Part shown: piece by piece, positions 18,913-28,815 of the stretch
Numbering within the stretch: the first letter of the stretch is position 1
Layout: each line of letters begins with the position of its first letter
Assembly: GCA_021738535.1 (NCBI GenBank)
Contig: JAIPBU010000024.1
Location: 1 to 58,129, forward strand
Length of the DNA: 58,129 nucleotides
From: Bacteroidales bacterium
GTDB lineage: Bacteria; Bacteroidota; Bacteroidia; Bacteroidales; VadinHA17
Direction: 5' to 3'
Translations under genes and position numbers: made by a program
The notes under the pieces: generated by a model
What the model saw: the letters and a program-made list of their open reading frames with translations, nothing else
What the model was told of the DNA's origin: nothing
Database searches by the model: none

Positions 18913-20175
18913 TCAGTTATTTAATGATCTAAAATCGTCGCCTGTGGGATTCTGGAATACTCTGAGGTCAAATTCAGGCACTGCTGCAAGGAGGTGGTCG
19001 AATATATCAGCCTGTATACTTTCATATTTACCCCATTCCTGGTCCTTACTGAATACGTAAATCTCTATGGGAAGTCCTTTTTCTGACACAGGTAATTGCC
19101 TTACCAGGAAGGTCATATTATTGTGGACTTTCGGGTGTTGCTCCAGGTAGGCTTTAATATAAGCTCTGAAAGTACCTGCATTTGTCATTCTTCGCCCGTT
19201 TATCAGCACACTGTCGTCTATATTGTTTGCTTTGTTGAACTCGCTAAGCTGGTTCTCCTTCATTTCAATATAAGCCCGCAGAATCTGTATCTTTTTCAGT
19301 TTTTTTATTTGTTCGTCATTGAGAAAACCTATACTCCTGACATCAATGTAAATTGCCCTTTTTATCCTTCTTCCTCCTGACTCTGCCATTCCTGTCCAGT
19401 TCTGGAATGATTCCTGGACCAGGGCATAGGTAGGTACAGTAACATTGGTCATATCAAAATTCTTTACTTTAACCGTGTTAAGAGTTATGTCAAAGACGGT
19501 CCCGTCTGCGCCGCGGGAAGGCATGCTGATCCAGTCACCAACCTTTACCATTTGGTTTGCAGATAGTTGAACACTGGCAACCAGCCCCAGGATAGTATCT
19601 TTAAAGACCAGTATTAATACTGCCGCCATGGCACCCAGCCCGGCCACCAGTTTTGTAAGGTCTTTATTGAAAATAACGGATATCATTATAAGACCTGCCA
19701 CTACCCCAATAAAAATATTCAATAGTTGCAGGTACCCTTTAATGTGCCTGTGTTTTGAGATGGGCAGGGTAAGATAAATCTTGTGCCATGCATTAATAAA
19801 GGAAAACAGGAAAAGAACAGTTGCCAGTATCATGTAAAGATAGGTGAGCTTCTGGACAAAATTCAGCCACCCGGGATATGGATGGAGAGCCCAGCCGGCC
19901 ATAAGATAAATTATTACGGCTGGTGCAAAATGGGATAAGCGGGTAAAAACCTTGTTATTAAAGAAGATATCATCCCACTTAAACCTTGTCCTGCGTACTA
20001 TTTTTGCTACTACCTTGTCAATAATGAACCTTGTCAATATATAAGACAACCAGCTGAGCAGGGCCACAATGACGACCACAATAATAGTTTCCAGGAATAC
20101 TGAAAGTTGCCTGCTCAGGCCTATATTTTCAAAAAGTTCACGGAGAAATACAACTATATCGAAATCACCAAACAT
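18913..20175 (-). CDS. MscS-family mechanosensitive ion channel (YbdG/MscM-like)
   Basis: A 420-residue inner-membrane protein with about five transmembrane segments (residues 25-50, 75-95, 105-125, 150-170, 175-195), then the MscS beta domain with 'ILVFKDTILGLVASVQLSANQMVKVGDWISMPSRGADGTVFDI', a very characteristic pore-exit region. The C-terminal domain carries an insertion-rich alpha/beta part resembling the YbdG branch. Function: release of osmolytes on hypo-osmotic shock. Gap of 53 bases to the upstream DUF5695-like gene. Confidence 0.93.
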   Translation of the reverse strand: MFGDFDIVVFLRELFENIGLSRQLSVFLETIIVVVIVALLSWLSYILTRFIIDKVVAKIVRRTRFKWDDIFFNNKVFTRLSHFAPAVIIYLMAGWALHPYPGWLNFVQKLTYLYMILATVLFLFSFINAWHKIYLTLPISKHRHIKGYLQLLNIFIGVVAGLIMISVIFNKDLTKLVAGLGAMAAVLILVFKDTILGLVASVQLSANQMVKVGDWISMPSRGADGTVFDITLNTVKVKNFDMTNVTVPTYALVQESFQNWTGMAESGGRRIKRAIYIDVRSIGFLNDEQIKKLKKIQILRAYIEMKENQLSEFNKANNIDDSVLINGRRMTNAGTFRAYIKAYLEQHPKVHNNMTFLVRQLPVSEKGLPIEIYVFSKDQEWGKYESIQADIFDHLLAAVPEFDLRVFQNPTGDDFRSLNN

Positions 20176-20228
20176 GACAATAATTTTGATTATTGCACAA
20201 AAATAGACAATAAATATTAATTGCCATG

Positions 20229-22976
20229 CTACTTTTTCTTCAGTACTATCTCCCTTGTATTATTAAGTTCAATAATTGCAGCACCGCGCTCTTTTGCTAG
20301 TTCCTGCGGCAAAGAATATATACCTGATATATCTCCTGCGGGTTGCTCAATCCTGAGCCTGGCCACAGGGCTTGATCCTGTAGCAGCGGCAAACCTTATT
20401 ATTATCCTGCCATTCGTTTCCCGGTACGAAAGACTTTCAAACTTACCTGCATCCAGTGTAAGCCAGAGCCCGGCAGGAGCAATGTACACTCTTTTCTTTG
20501 TAGAGCTTGTGGGAGTAAATACCACTGCTCTGCCTTCGTTCGTTATGTTGCCTCCGAATGATACCCATCCGAATTCCTGGTGCTTATAAAGATAACTTGA
20601 GTTATTGACCGCATAACCCAAAAAGCCACACCCATAGTCACCCGTCAGGTGGTCTATCCTGAGAGTTGAAGGATAAGCATGAAAAGCTGAAGGACCAAAA
20701 CCTGTGGATGTGATATTGGCAAGTGCTCCCATCATACCGGCATGACCTACCCTGAGAAGATAAAAATCGTCCGGGTTTTCCCTGTATTCATTAAGGACAG
20801 GTATGGCATTCAAAGCAGATCCGTAATGATGTAGCTGCCTTTCCACCCTTCTCAGTTTGCCTGCATACTGGAAATCCCAGTATCTGCGTGCGCTGCCGTT
20901 GTAACCCCAGTGTGGAACTGCCGGCATATATGCAAGTATTGCATTTAGGGTAATGTCTGCTTTCTCATTATAACCAAAATATTTTGACCACATGTAAACT
21001 TCTTCCTGTCCGGTAGAATCCCAGGGCATTTCACTCCCGAAAGGATAACTGAGAGATTTCCACAGATCGGCTCTTGCTTTCATGGTTTCTTCAAGACTTG
21101 CTGCCATTTCGTCCATTCCTTCTCTCTGAAGGTCCAGGAGTATAAGGAAGAAAATGGTTCCTTCCATCTGGCCGAATTGTGCATAATGCGGTGCCTGTTC
21201 AACCATGGCTATAGCGGTGTGGTATGCCTGTTCAAGATAATAATCATATGATTCTTCTGTAACAAGCCCTTTATGGTTTCGTGAAAGCTGGTACATTACC
21301 CACCAGGCTGCTGCGACATGCGGATAATTGTAAGACCGGCCTGTAGACCTGGCTTCACGTGGCGACCAGGCTGACCATCCACCGTAGTTGATGTCATCGC
21401 TGTATGTACCCTCAGGAAAATTATCAGGGTCATAATAGAACATACTTTTCCGGACGCCGTATTTATTGTCTCCTTGCTTATATTGAATGCCTCCCCAGAG
21501 AGTGCTGCTTACAAACTTTTTCATCTTTTCGAGTTCAGCCGGGTCCGGTTGTATAAGCTGTTTCATCATTGCCGCTAACCATGATCCTGCTCCTCCTTCG
21601 TCACTTAAGCCCGCTATCCAGGCCCTGCTGTCCTCAGTTACCTGCTGCATTTTACCGTAATCATAGCTTATCACAGACATATGCCTGTTAAAAGGGTCAT
21701 CAGGGTCTTCAAACCACTGCCTGGTGGCAAGAAAGTTGCCCATATCTTCAACTATTTCATCTTCAGGTTTTATTATTTTATAATGGATGGTCTGTGAAAC
21801 ACCATCAGCATAACTGACAGTTAGCCTCGCCCTTCCCGTCTTCGCGGGTTTTATATCGTAACCGGCCCATCCACCGGGTGTAGTTCCTTTTTGTTCAAGC
21901 CTGAGCGCACCACCAGGGTGAACATCAAGCGATACAACCTTACTACTGTGTTTTAAAAAAAGCCTGGCATCAACATCCATGGGAACAACGTAACCAGGTA
22001 TACCTGTTGCTACAGGTCTGCCGTGCTTTAATAAAGTATTATCAATTTCCTTTATAGAGGGTGATATTATAAAACTGACACCGTATTCGCATTCATCACC
22101 TGGATTCAGCCTTTTTGAACTAGGGTGGTTCCACGGCTCAGCTTTACTCCATTCCTGTTGGGCATAAGCTTTTGACAGGGCCATCCATTCGTAGAATCCT
22201 TCAAATGTTATACCCCTTGGAGTCCGGTCGTCATGCAGTGGATTATATGCCTCAAATGGTGTTTGCCCCCATGGTATAACCAGTAATACAGGGCCTCCGC
22301 CATGAAGCCTGGTAACCTGCAGGTAACCGGCGTCCATGCCTATGTAAGGGTCATGAAAAGTGCATTCTGCATGAGCCTCTTCGAGGTTTTTTCTGTGCAG
22401 AATATTATTGAATATCATTGGAATGCCTACAGAACCAAGCTCAAGAGGTAGTTCTGAGGTATTAATTATTCTGAAACGTAAAACAAGTTTATCTCCTTTT
22501 TCTTCCCAGTAACGTTCTATCCTGACAGGGATGTCTTTACTGAATGTGGGCGTGATATCTGCACCTGCAATAATATTTTTATTGTCATTGCCGTCAACCG
22601 GCTTCACAGGCTTTCTTTCTCTGGAACTTGAATAATGACTCCATTCATCGTCTTCAATATTCCTGACCCTTATATTTATATCGCCTAGATGATACAGGCC
22701 GTTGCCATCACGTAATTCAAGCCTGTCAGATGGAGTGAAATCAAAATCTGTCTCTCCTGATGGCTTTAGCTCAGCAATTGTCTGGGACGATCTGACCAGC
22801 TTCAGATTGAATTCAGACGTCTCTTTATTGATATAACCGTTTTCCAGTCCGAGAGTTCCTTTTTCATTTGCCAGTCTTTCCCATCGTGATTGTGCTTCTG
22901 CATTAACGCAAAAGATACCGGTAAATAAAGCGGTAAAAAGCACTGGCAGTAAACGATTTAAACTTTTATTTTTCAT
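20229..22976 (-). CDS. DUF5695-like exported protein, probable carbohydrate-active
   Basis: A 915-residue secreted protein using ATG 22976 (MKNKSLNRLLPV); a frame from 23015 adds 13 residues before the signal peptide and is rejected. The signal peptide runs to about residue 28 (NAEAQS). Then comes a beta-rich N-terminal domain, and an alpha/alpha-barrel-like middle with 'YNYPHVAAAWWVMYQLSRNH' and 'MEGTIFFLILLDLQREGMDE'. I recognise the overall pattern as DUF5695, found in Bacteroidota and fungi; catalytic activity is unproven. The composition of the helical part is like glycoside hydrolases and lyases acting on polysaccharides. Substrate unknown. Confidence 0.7.
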   Translation of the reverse strand: MKNKSLNRLLPVLFTALFTGIFCVNAEAQSRWERLANEKGTLGLENGYINKETSEFNLKLVRSSQTIAELKPSGETDFDFTPSDRLELRDGNGLYHLGDINIRVRNIEDDEWSHYSSSRERKPVKPVDGNDNKNIIAGADITPTFSKDIPVRIERYWEEKGDKLVLRFRIINTSELPLELGSVGIPMIFNNILHRKNLEEAHAECTFHDPYIGMDAGYLQVTRLHGGGPVLLVIPWGQTPFEAYNPLHDDRTPRGITFEGFYEWMALSKAYAQQEWSKAEPWNHPSSKRLNPGDECEYGVSFIISPSIKEIDNTLLKHGRPVATGIPGYVVPMDVDARLFLKHSSKVVSLDVHPGGALRLEQKGTTPGGWAGYDIKPAKTGRARLTVSYADGVSQTIHYKIIKPEDEIVEDMGNFLATRQWFEDPDDPFNRHMSVISYDYGKMQQVTEDSRAWIAGLSDEGGAGSWLAAMMKQLIQPDPAELEKMKKFVSSTLWGGIQYKQGDNKYGVRKSMFYYDPDNFPEGTYSDDINYGGWSAWSPREARSTGRSYNYPHVAAAWWVMYQLSRNHKGLVTEESYDYYLEQAYHTAIAMVEQAPHYAQFGQMEGTIFFLILLDLQREGMDEMAASLEETMKARADLWKSLSYPFGSEMPWDSTGQEEVYMWSKYFGYNEKADITLNAILAYMPAVPHWGYNGSARRYWDFQYAGKLRRVERQLHHYGSALNAIPVLNEYRENPDDFYLLRVGHAGMMGALANITSTGFGPSAFHAYPSTLRIDHLTGDYGCGFLGYAVNNSSYLYKHQEFGWVSFGGNITNEGRAVVFTPTSSTKKRVYIAPAGLWLTLDAGKFESLSYRETNGRIIIRFAAATGSSPVARLRIEQPAGDISGIYSLPQELAKERGAAIIELNNTREIVLKKK

Positions 22977-23072
22977 ATGTAAGAGATTAATATTTTGGAA
23001 GTGTAAGATATACATTTATTAAACACTGACCAAATTAATATTTTATGGTACATATATCACTTTTTGCATAAA

Positions 23073-23810
23073 TCAATACCTGTTGGCGGCTATCTGATAA
23101 AGCATTATACCTGCTGCCACTGAAACGTTTAATGATTCAATTTTTCCTGAAAGAGGTATACGGAGATTCAGGTCTATCATTTCAGATAATTCAAAACTGA
23201 TTCCCCTGTCTTCAGAGCCCATAATCAGTGCAATGGGTCCTTTGATCTCAGAAGAGGGCAGGATGGTATTTCCTTTTTCAGATGCTCCTGCTATTTTCAG
23301 GCCTGAATTTTTGAGAAAACTAACTGTCCCTGTAATACTTTTTACCCTGGAAACCGGTATTATGTTAAGGGCTCCTGCTGATGTTTTAACAGCTTCGGCA
23401 TTAATTCTTGCGGAGCCTTTTTCGGGTATAACAATACCGTGGACACCGAAACATTCCGCAGTTCTGGCAATGGCACCGAAGTTCCTTACATCAGAGATAT
23501 TATCCAGTACTAGAATAAAGGGGTCATGTCCTGATTCATAAACAGAAGGAAGAATATTTGCTATATCACTGTAATCTATGGCTGAAAACCATGCAATGAC
23601 TCCCTGGTGATTTTTACCGGTAATCCTGTTAAGTTTTTCTCCCGGAACTAATTGGTAAGGAATGTCATGCTCTTTAACTTCTTTTTTCAGTTCATGGTAA
23701 AGGGCTCCTTTCAGTCCTTTTTTTAAAAGCAGCCTTTCAATAGTTTTTCCTGTTTTTATTGCTTCAATTACCGGCCTGAGGCCATATACATATTCATCTT
23801 TTTTCTTCAT
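23073..23810 (-). CDS. rlmB: 23S rRNA (guanosine-2'-O-) methyltransferase RlmB (SpoU/TrmH family)
   Basis: A 245-residue SPOUT-class enzyme that methylates the ribose of G2251 in 23S rRNA using S-adenosylmethionine. The N-terminal substrate-binding domain (residues 5-80) starts 'EYVYGLRPVIEAI'. The three SpoU motifs are present: 'LDNISDVRNFGAIARTAECFG', 'LIMGSEDRGIS' and 'IPLSGKIESLNVSVAAGI', forming the SAM-binding knot. One base separates it from the GWxTD gene upstream, a neighbour pair I have seen in this phylum. Confidence 0.95.
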   Translation of the reverse strand: MKKKDEYVYGLRPVIEAIKTGKTIERLLLKKGLKGALYHELKKEVKEHDIPYQLVPGEKLNRITGKNHQGVIAWFSAIDYSDIANILPSVYESGHDPFILVLDNISDVRNFGAIARTAECFGVHGIVIPEKGSARINAEAVKTSAGALNIIPVSRVKSITGTVSFLKNSGLKIAGASEKGNTILPSSEIKGPIALIMGSEDRGISFELSEMIDLNLRIPLSGKIESLNVSVAAGIMLYQIAANRY

Positions 23811-23811
23811 A

Positions 23812-25131
23812 CTAAATTCCTGAGGGATTGTCGAGACGGAAAGCTATACCGGACTTCCATGTTCTGATTGCCTGCTCCCAGTAAGTTGTAATACTCTCGC
23901 TTCTGAGCAGGGCATAATCATTATTGGTGAATGGATTTTCTCTTTTCCTGAAATTGAAATAGAGGTAATCATCCTTTATCCTGTACCTGATGCCCCATCC
24001 TTTTTTTACCTGTTTTTTCATGTAGCCCCATCTTTCTCCGTCCGGAGTCTTGTATACTTTATCGGGAGGTCCGTAAATAACATACATCATACCCCTGTCG
24101 GTTCGCCATCCTTCCTTGTGTGATGAGAAGAAATAGTTGGCATAAAGGACCCTGCTGTAATATATTCTTATCAATTCCCTGGAGCGTTCAATATTACCGG
24201 TTATTTCAAGCCAGAACTCATCCAGGGCAAGTTTCACCCTGTCTGAATTTTTCATTTCCTCAATCCTTTCTTTATTTGAGAGGTAGATCAGGGGATCTAT
24301 CATGGTTTCGGGTTCAGACATTCCCGGAAACTCATTTCCAAAATTAAAAAAAGTAAATCCCTTTAAGAGGCTTGAATCAGGGCTGCACATGTAAATGCCA
24401 CGTTTGGGAAACATCAGGGGCAGGGTGTCTGAAAAAGCCAGTGCCACAATTTCATCCGGTTCAGTATTTATGCTTTTTTCAGGGATGAGCATTGCAGGGG
24501 GAGGGGGTATATTTAAATCAGGCTTGAAATATTTAATATAAATGCTGTCTGTATTGTACCTGTAAACAAGGTTAATAAATTCATTGTCCCTCAGGACGGG
24601 GTTGAACAGGTATATTTTATTGAAATGTCCCCTGAATTTAAAATTACTGCTGCTAAGCCGTGATGTTTTATCAAAAGGTATATGAGCCTGTATCCTTGTA
24701 TTTCTTATCAGGTCTTTTATCAGCAGTTCAACCTCATATTTTGATCCTGCCGGAGCCTTCATGGTAATGGTGTAAGTGTACTGCCTTTTCCGGTTTTGTT
24801 TTCTTATTGAAATATTATATATGCCTGTATCCACTGCTACTCTCCCTTGCGACATGTCATACAGCCGGTAGACCATGGCAAGAGCAGCTTTGGGTATACC
24901 CTCGGGATTGGCTTCGCTGAAAAACAGGTCGTTATTAAAGAATTTAATTGTCAGCTCAGTAGTTTCGTCACCTGTATTGTAAACCTGGTACCCGGGATGA
25001 ATAGGATTTTTTAGTGGGTTATAGAGATATGAGAGGTCTTTTGTGTCAGTTGTTTCTTTAACGGAAGCGCATGAAAAGAGCGTTACTGCAATTAAGGAAA
25101 TAATAAATATATTGTTGATCTTTAACATCAT
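23812..25131 (-). CDS. GWxTD domain-containing lipoprotein
   Basis: A 439-residue lipoprotein (lipobox Cys21, VTLFSC) with a beta-rich N-terminal part (30-270) and a C-terminal GWxTD domain with 'EGWRTDRGMMYVIYGPPDKVYKTPDGERWGY'. GWxTD domains are common in Bacteroidota and Acidobacteriota envelope proteins; their role is not established. Ends one base before rlmB. The start at 25131 gives tandem Met; either first or second Met could be used. Confidence 0.88.
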   Translation of the reverse strand: MMLKINNIFIISLIAVTLFSCASVKETTDTKDLSYLYNPLKNPIHPGYQVYNTGDETTELTIKFFNNDLFFSEANPEGIPKAALAMVYRLYDMSQGRVAVDTGIYNISIRKQNRKRQYTYTITMKAPAGSKYEVELLIKDLIRNTRIQAHIPFDKTSRLSSSNFKFRGHFNKIYLFNPVLRDNEFINLVYRYNTDSIYIKYFKPDLNIPPPPAMLIPEKSINTEPDEIVALAFSDTLPLMFPKRGIYMCSPDSSLLKGFTFFNFGNEFPGMSEPETMIDPLIYLSNKERIEEMKNSDRVKLALDEFWLEITGNIERSRELIRIYYSRVLYANYFFSSHKEGWRTDRGMMYVIYGPPDKVYKTPDGERWGYMKKQVKKGWGIRYRIKDDYLYFNFRKRENPFTNNDYALLRSESITTYWEQAIRTWKSGIAFRLDNPSGI

Positions 25132-25170
25132 TCTGTTATTTGTTCAGTAAAAATAGCAAACTTTATTGTT

Positions 25171-25917
25171 TCATCCTTTCCAAACTATTCTCATCCTGCA
25201 CAATTCTTTGTTATCATTCTTTCGAAACACACAATGATCAAAACTGTAAGCTGCTGATTGTTCTGTAAGAACGCTTATTTCATCACTGTGCAGTGCCTCA
25301 GATAAGTAATTTATTTCAGCTGCTTCAAGTTTATTCTTTAATCTGAAATCAAGCGGATAACTGTCGAGTACCCATTTTATATACTGTACATTATTAGCAT
25401 GCATGTTTATGTCCAGTTCGGAGTATTTCACCATAAATACGGGTGAACTGTAAGAAGCTTTTTCGATAGCCGGTATTTTTTCCGGGTACCGTTCAGGTGT
25501 GCTCTTTTCATTTGTTAGTTTATCCGGTTCTGTGATCAGTTTACCCGGTCGCAGGGGTCTTCGGTTTTCTGAGTTCACTATAAGCCAGCATGATGTTGCT
25601 GCACCCAGTTTTTTCTGATCCTGACCCAATATTTCGAAATCGCGTAAAGCAAAAATACCTTTTACTCCGTGGGGCCATGTTCTGATGGTTATTTCTTCTT
25701 CCCATCCCGGCATTTGCTCAATACTGACATAAATTCTTGAAAGAACCCAGAACATATTTTCCGCAGCCAGGTCATCTTTTCCCAGTTCCAGTTTTTCTGC
25801 ATGCCGGGAGGCAGCATCCTGGAGGTAATTAAAAAGTCCCTGAACAGAAAGAGATCCTGAAGCATCTGTTTCATAGGTATTTACCCTGTACGTCCCTTCG
25901 TAAATCATTTCAGCCAT
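25171..25917 (-). CDS. Acyl-ACP thioesterase (FatA/FatB-like, double hotdog)
   Basis: A 248-residue cytoplasmic enzyme that hydrolyses acyl-acyl carrier protein to free fatty acid. Two hotdog repeats are visible: residues 5-125 ('YRVNTYETDASGSLSVQGLFNYLQDAASRHAEKL', 'TWPHGVKGIFALRDFEI') and 145-245. The second repeat carries the catalytic region 'YSELDINMHANNVQYIKWVLD', with the Asn-His pattern of plant-type acyl-ACP thioesterases. Its start overlaps the ABC-F stop by eight bases, implying coupling. Confidence 0.9.
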   Translation of the reverse strand: MAEMIYEGTYRVNTYETDASGSLSVQGLFNYLQDAASRHAEKLELGKDDLAAENMFWVLSRIYVSIEQMPGWEEEITIRTWPHGVKGIFALRDFEILGQDQKKLGAATSCWLIVNSENRRPLRPGKLITEPDKLTNEKSTPERYPEKIPAIEKASYSSPVFMVKYSELDINMHANNVQYIKWVLDSYPLDFRLKNKLEAAEINYLSEALHSDEISVLTEQSAAYSFDHCVFRKNDNKELCRMRIVWKG

Positions 25918-27859
25918 TAATATTCAAATTTTCTGATATCTTTTCGATTTCATGAGCTGCTTTTTCCCATTTTTCCATTTCTTCCCTTATCGCCCTGTTT
26001 ACCTCTTCATACTTCTCAAAAAATTCCGGATCTGATATTTGCTTATTATGATTATTGAGATTTATTTCCATCCTTGCCTTTTCTTCTTCAAGTTCTTCTA
26101 TTTTTCCTTCAATACCTGATAATACCTTTCTTTTTTTCCTGAGCTCTTTTTCATTTTCTTTCTTTTTCAGGTATTCTTCTTTTCCTGTCCCGGTTTTCGT
26201 CTTCTTCTTTTTTGCGCTGTCTTTTTTCTTATTATCAATTTCCTGCTCATACTCCCTGTCTATCTTTTCAAGAAACCGGTAAATACCACCGTTAAATTCC
26301 CTGATTTTTCTGTCCCTGAATTCATAAATTTTGTCTGTAAGCCCATCCAGAAAATCCCTGTCATGAGATACAACAATTAATGTGCCATCATAGTCAAGCA
26401 GGGCATGCTTCAAAATATCTTTTGATCGCATGTCAAGGTGATTGGTTGGCTCATCAAGAATCAGGAGGTTGTAAGGTTCGAGCAGCAGTTTGACCAGGGC
26501 GAGTCTTGATCTCTCACCACCTGAAAGGACTTTAACCTTTTTGTCAATTTCATCACCACCGAAAAGAAAGGCTCCCAGTAAATCTCTCAGCCTGTTCCTT
26601 ATATCTCCACGGGCAACATTATCAATAGTCTCGAAAACGGTGAGTGATTCATCAAGCAGTTCGTCCTGGTTCTGGGCAAAATAGCCAATATTAAGATTAT
26701 GCCCTTTTTTAATGCTTCCAGTGTATTCAGTATCACCATTGATAATTTTTGCCATGGTTGTTTTACCCTCGCCGTTACGACCTACAAAGGCCACTTTTTC
26801 ATTTCTTTCCAGCAGGAAATCAATATTTTCGAGGACATGGTTGCTGTCATAGCTTTTTGAAAGGTTTTCCGCCTCAATAACTATTGAGCCTGCTCGTGGG
26901 GCTGGTGCAAATTTTATATTTATTGCTGAATTATCTTCTTCATCTATCTCAATGCGATCCAGCTTCCCGAGCTTTTTAATCCTTGATTGTACCTGTACCG
27001 CTTTAGTATTTTTGTACCTGAAACGTTCTATGAACTTTTCATTATCATCAATCATTTTTTTCTGATTCCGGAAAGCAGCTTCCTGGTGCTTCCTTCTTTC
27101 CATTCTCTGGACCAGGTATTCTGAATAAGGTACATTATAGTCATAAATCCTGCCCAGTGATATTTCGAGAGTACGAGTGGTTACATTATCCAGGAAGGCC
27201 CTGTCATGGGATACAACAATTACAGCACCTTTAAAATTTTTCAGATATGACTCGAGCCATCTTATTGATAAGATGTCGAGGTGATTGGTAGGTTCATCCA
27301 GTAGAAGCACCCGGGGTTCTGACAGCAGGATCTTTGCCAGCTCTATCCTCATTCTCCAGCCTCCGCTTAATTTTGAGGTTGGCATTTCAAATTCATAACG
27401 CCTGAATCCCAGTCCTGTGAGTGCCTGCTCGGTTTCAGCTATGTATTTGTCGCCTCCATGAATACTGTAGCTGTGCTGTAGCTCAGTTAGATTATTGCAG
27501 AGTTTAAGATAAGAAGCAGAGGTGTAATCATCCCGCTTCTCAATCTGCTTTGTAATATCATTAATGGCTTTTTCTGTTTTTCTGATTTTTGAAAATGAGC
27601 TCAGGGTTTCTTCCAGAACTGTGGTACTGTCCGTAATTGTCATCTGCTGGGGAAGGTAGCCTGTGGTAAGCTCTTTGGGCGCTGAAACAGCGCCGCCGGT
27701 AGGATTTAGCTGACCATGAATTATTTTCAGGAGGCTGCTTTTACCTGCACCATTTTTGCCCGTTAAGCCAATGCGGTCTCTTTCATTAATAAGGAAAGAG
27801 ATATTCCCGAATAATTCACGGGCACCGAATGAAAGACTGATGTTATCAACAGAAAGCAT
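25910..27859 (-). CDS. ABC-F family ATPase
   Basis: A 649-residue soluble protein with two ABC nucleotide-binding domains and no membrane segments, so a ribosome-associated ABC-F translation factor, not a transporter. Start at ATG 27859 (MLSVDNISLSFG); the frame reaches a TTG two codons earlier. Domain 1 has Walker A 'GKNGAGKSS', signature 'LSGGWRMR' and 'LLLDEPTNHLDI'. Domain 2 has 'GRNGEGKTT', 'LSGGERSR' and 'LILDEPTNHLDM'. An Arg/Lys-rich interdomain linker (about 235-320) and a long Lys/Glu-rich C-terminal coiled coil (about 530-649) follow the Uup/YheS plan. Specific ribosomal role not inferable. Confidence 0.93.
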   Translation of the reverse strand: MLSVDNISLSFGARELFGNISFLINERDRIGLTGKNGAGKSSLLKIIHGQLNPTGGAVSAPKELTTGYLPQQMTITDSTTVLEETLSSFSKIRKTEKAINDITKQIEKRDDYTSASYLKLCNNLTELQHSYSIHGGDKYIAETEQALTGLGFRRYEFEMPTSKLSGGWRMRIELAKILLSEPRVLLLDEPTNHLDILSIRWLESYLKNFKGAVIVVSHDRAFLDNVTTRTLEISLGRIYDYNVPYSEYLVQRMERRKHQEAAFRNQKKMIDDNEKFIERFRYKNTKAVQVQSRIKKLGKLDRIEIDEEDNSAINIKFAPAPRAGSIVIEAENLSKSYDSNHVLENIDFLLERNEKVAFVGRNGEGKTTMAKIINGDTEYTGSIKKGHNLNIGYFAQNQDELLDESLTVFETIDNVARGDIRNRLRDLLGAFLFGGDEIDKKVKVLSGGERSRLALVKLLLEPYNLLILDEPTNHLDMRSKDILKHALLDYDGTLIVVSHDRDFLDGLTDKIYEFRDRKIREFNGGIYRFLEKIDREYEQEIDNKKKDSAKKKKTKTGTGKEEYLKKKENEKELRKKRKVLSGIEGKIEELEEEKARMEINLNNHNKQISDPEFFEKYEEVNRAIREEMEKWEKAAHEIEKISENLNING

Positions 27860-28001
27860 TACCAATATTATTCTTGATCTGCAAAGATAGTAAAGTAATT
27901 GATGACTGCAGGGCTTAAGGTGATCACCATCACCCCGGTTTTTCTGCTAATTAATATATTTCCTGTATATTTATGGACTGAAGACAAATGCTTGTCAGTA
28001 A

Positions 28002-28808
28002 ATGAATAAGGACAGGGGAGATTTCGAATCAGTTTTGTTCACCCAGGCAATGGATGAGCACCTTTCAAGCTTGCGATATGCAAGCATGATTCAGCGTGCT
28101 CTGATGCCTGACACTTCATTCCTGTCGGGTATATTAAAAGATCATTTCATATTTTACAGCCCTAAAGATTATGTCTCAGGCGATTTTTATTATGCCTATC
28201 AGAATGCAGGCTATACTATTATTGCTGCAGGTGATTGCACAGGACATGGTGTGCCGGGAGCTTTACTTTCCATACTCGGTATATCATTTTTAAATGAAAT
28301 ATTACAGGTAAGAGTTGTACCCCGGGCAAACAGGATACTGAACAGGATGAGGGAAAAGGTAATGGGTGCTCTTGATCAGCGGGGACAGGAATATGAGCAA
28401 AAGGATAGTATAGATATTGCTCTTTGCGTTTATGAGCCTTTCAGGTCTGTTATTCAGTATGCAGGCGCCAACAGGCCGCTTGTAATGGTAAGTGATGGTG
28501 CCCTGAAAGAGATTAAACCTGATAAAATGCCAATAGGAGTGGCCCCGCTGGAAGAAGTATCTTTCACCAATCACAGGATTGATGTTAAAGAAGGTGACAG
28601 GTTCTACATGTTTTCAGATGGGTTTCCGGATCAGTTCGGAGAAGAAACAAATAAAAAATTTAAAATAAAGAACTTCAGAAAACTCATTTCATATGTCTCG
28701 GGATGGAGCATGGATAAACAGAAAGCCCACTTTGAAAATACTTTTATTGAATGGAAAGGTAGTTCATCTCAGGTGGATGACGTTCTGGTAATGGGTTTTG
28801 AAATTTAA
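28002..28808 (+). CDS. SpoIIE/RsbU-type PP2C serine phosphatase
   Basis: A 268-residue protein formed mostly by one phosphatase domain. Metal-binding motifs are present: 'VSGDFYYAY' (first Asp), 'AAGDCTGHGVPGALLSILG' and 'MFSDGFPDQFGE'. This family dephosphorylates anti-sigma-factor antagonists or similar partners. There is no sensor domain, only a short helical N-terminus with 'MIQRALMPD', usual for the linker before these domains. No STAS or anti-sigma gene is nearby. The next gene, an OLD-like ATPase, starts 7 bases later, so the two are probably cotranscribed. Composition matches the neighbours. Confidence 0.9.
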   Translation: MNKDRGDFESVLFTQAMDEHLSSLRYASMIQRALMPDTSFLSGILKDHFIFYSPKDYVSGDFYYAYQNAGYTIIAAGDCTGHGVPGALLSILGISFLNEILQVRVVPRANRILNRMREKVMGALDQRGQEYEQKDSIDIALCVYEPFRSVIQYAGANRPLVMVSDGALKEIKPDKMPIGVAPLEEVSFTNHRIDVKEGDRFYMFSDGFPDQFGEETNKKFKIKNFRKLISYVSGWSMDKQKAHFENTFIEWKGSSSQVDDVLVMGFEI

Positions 28809-28815
28809 AACAAAT

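Noticed and set aside
28302..28574. Minus-strand frame of 90 residues inside the phosphatase gene
   Set aside because: Lies wholly within a well-conserved gene on the other strand and has no recognisable protein pattern.
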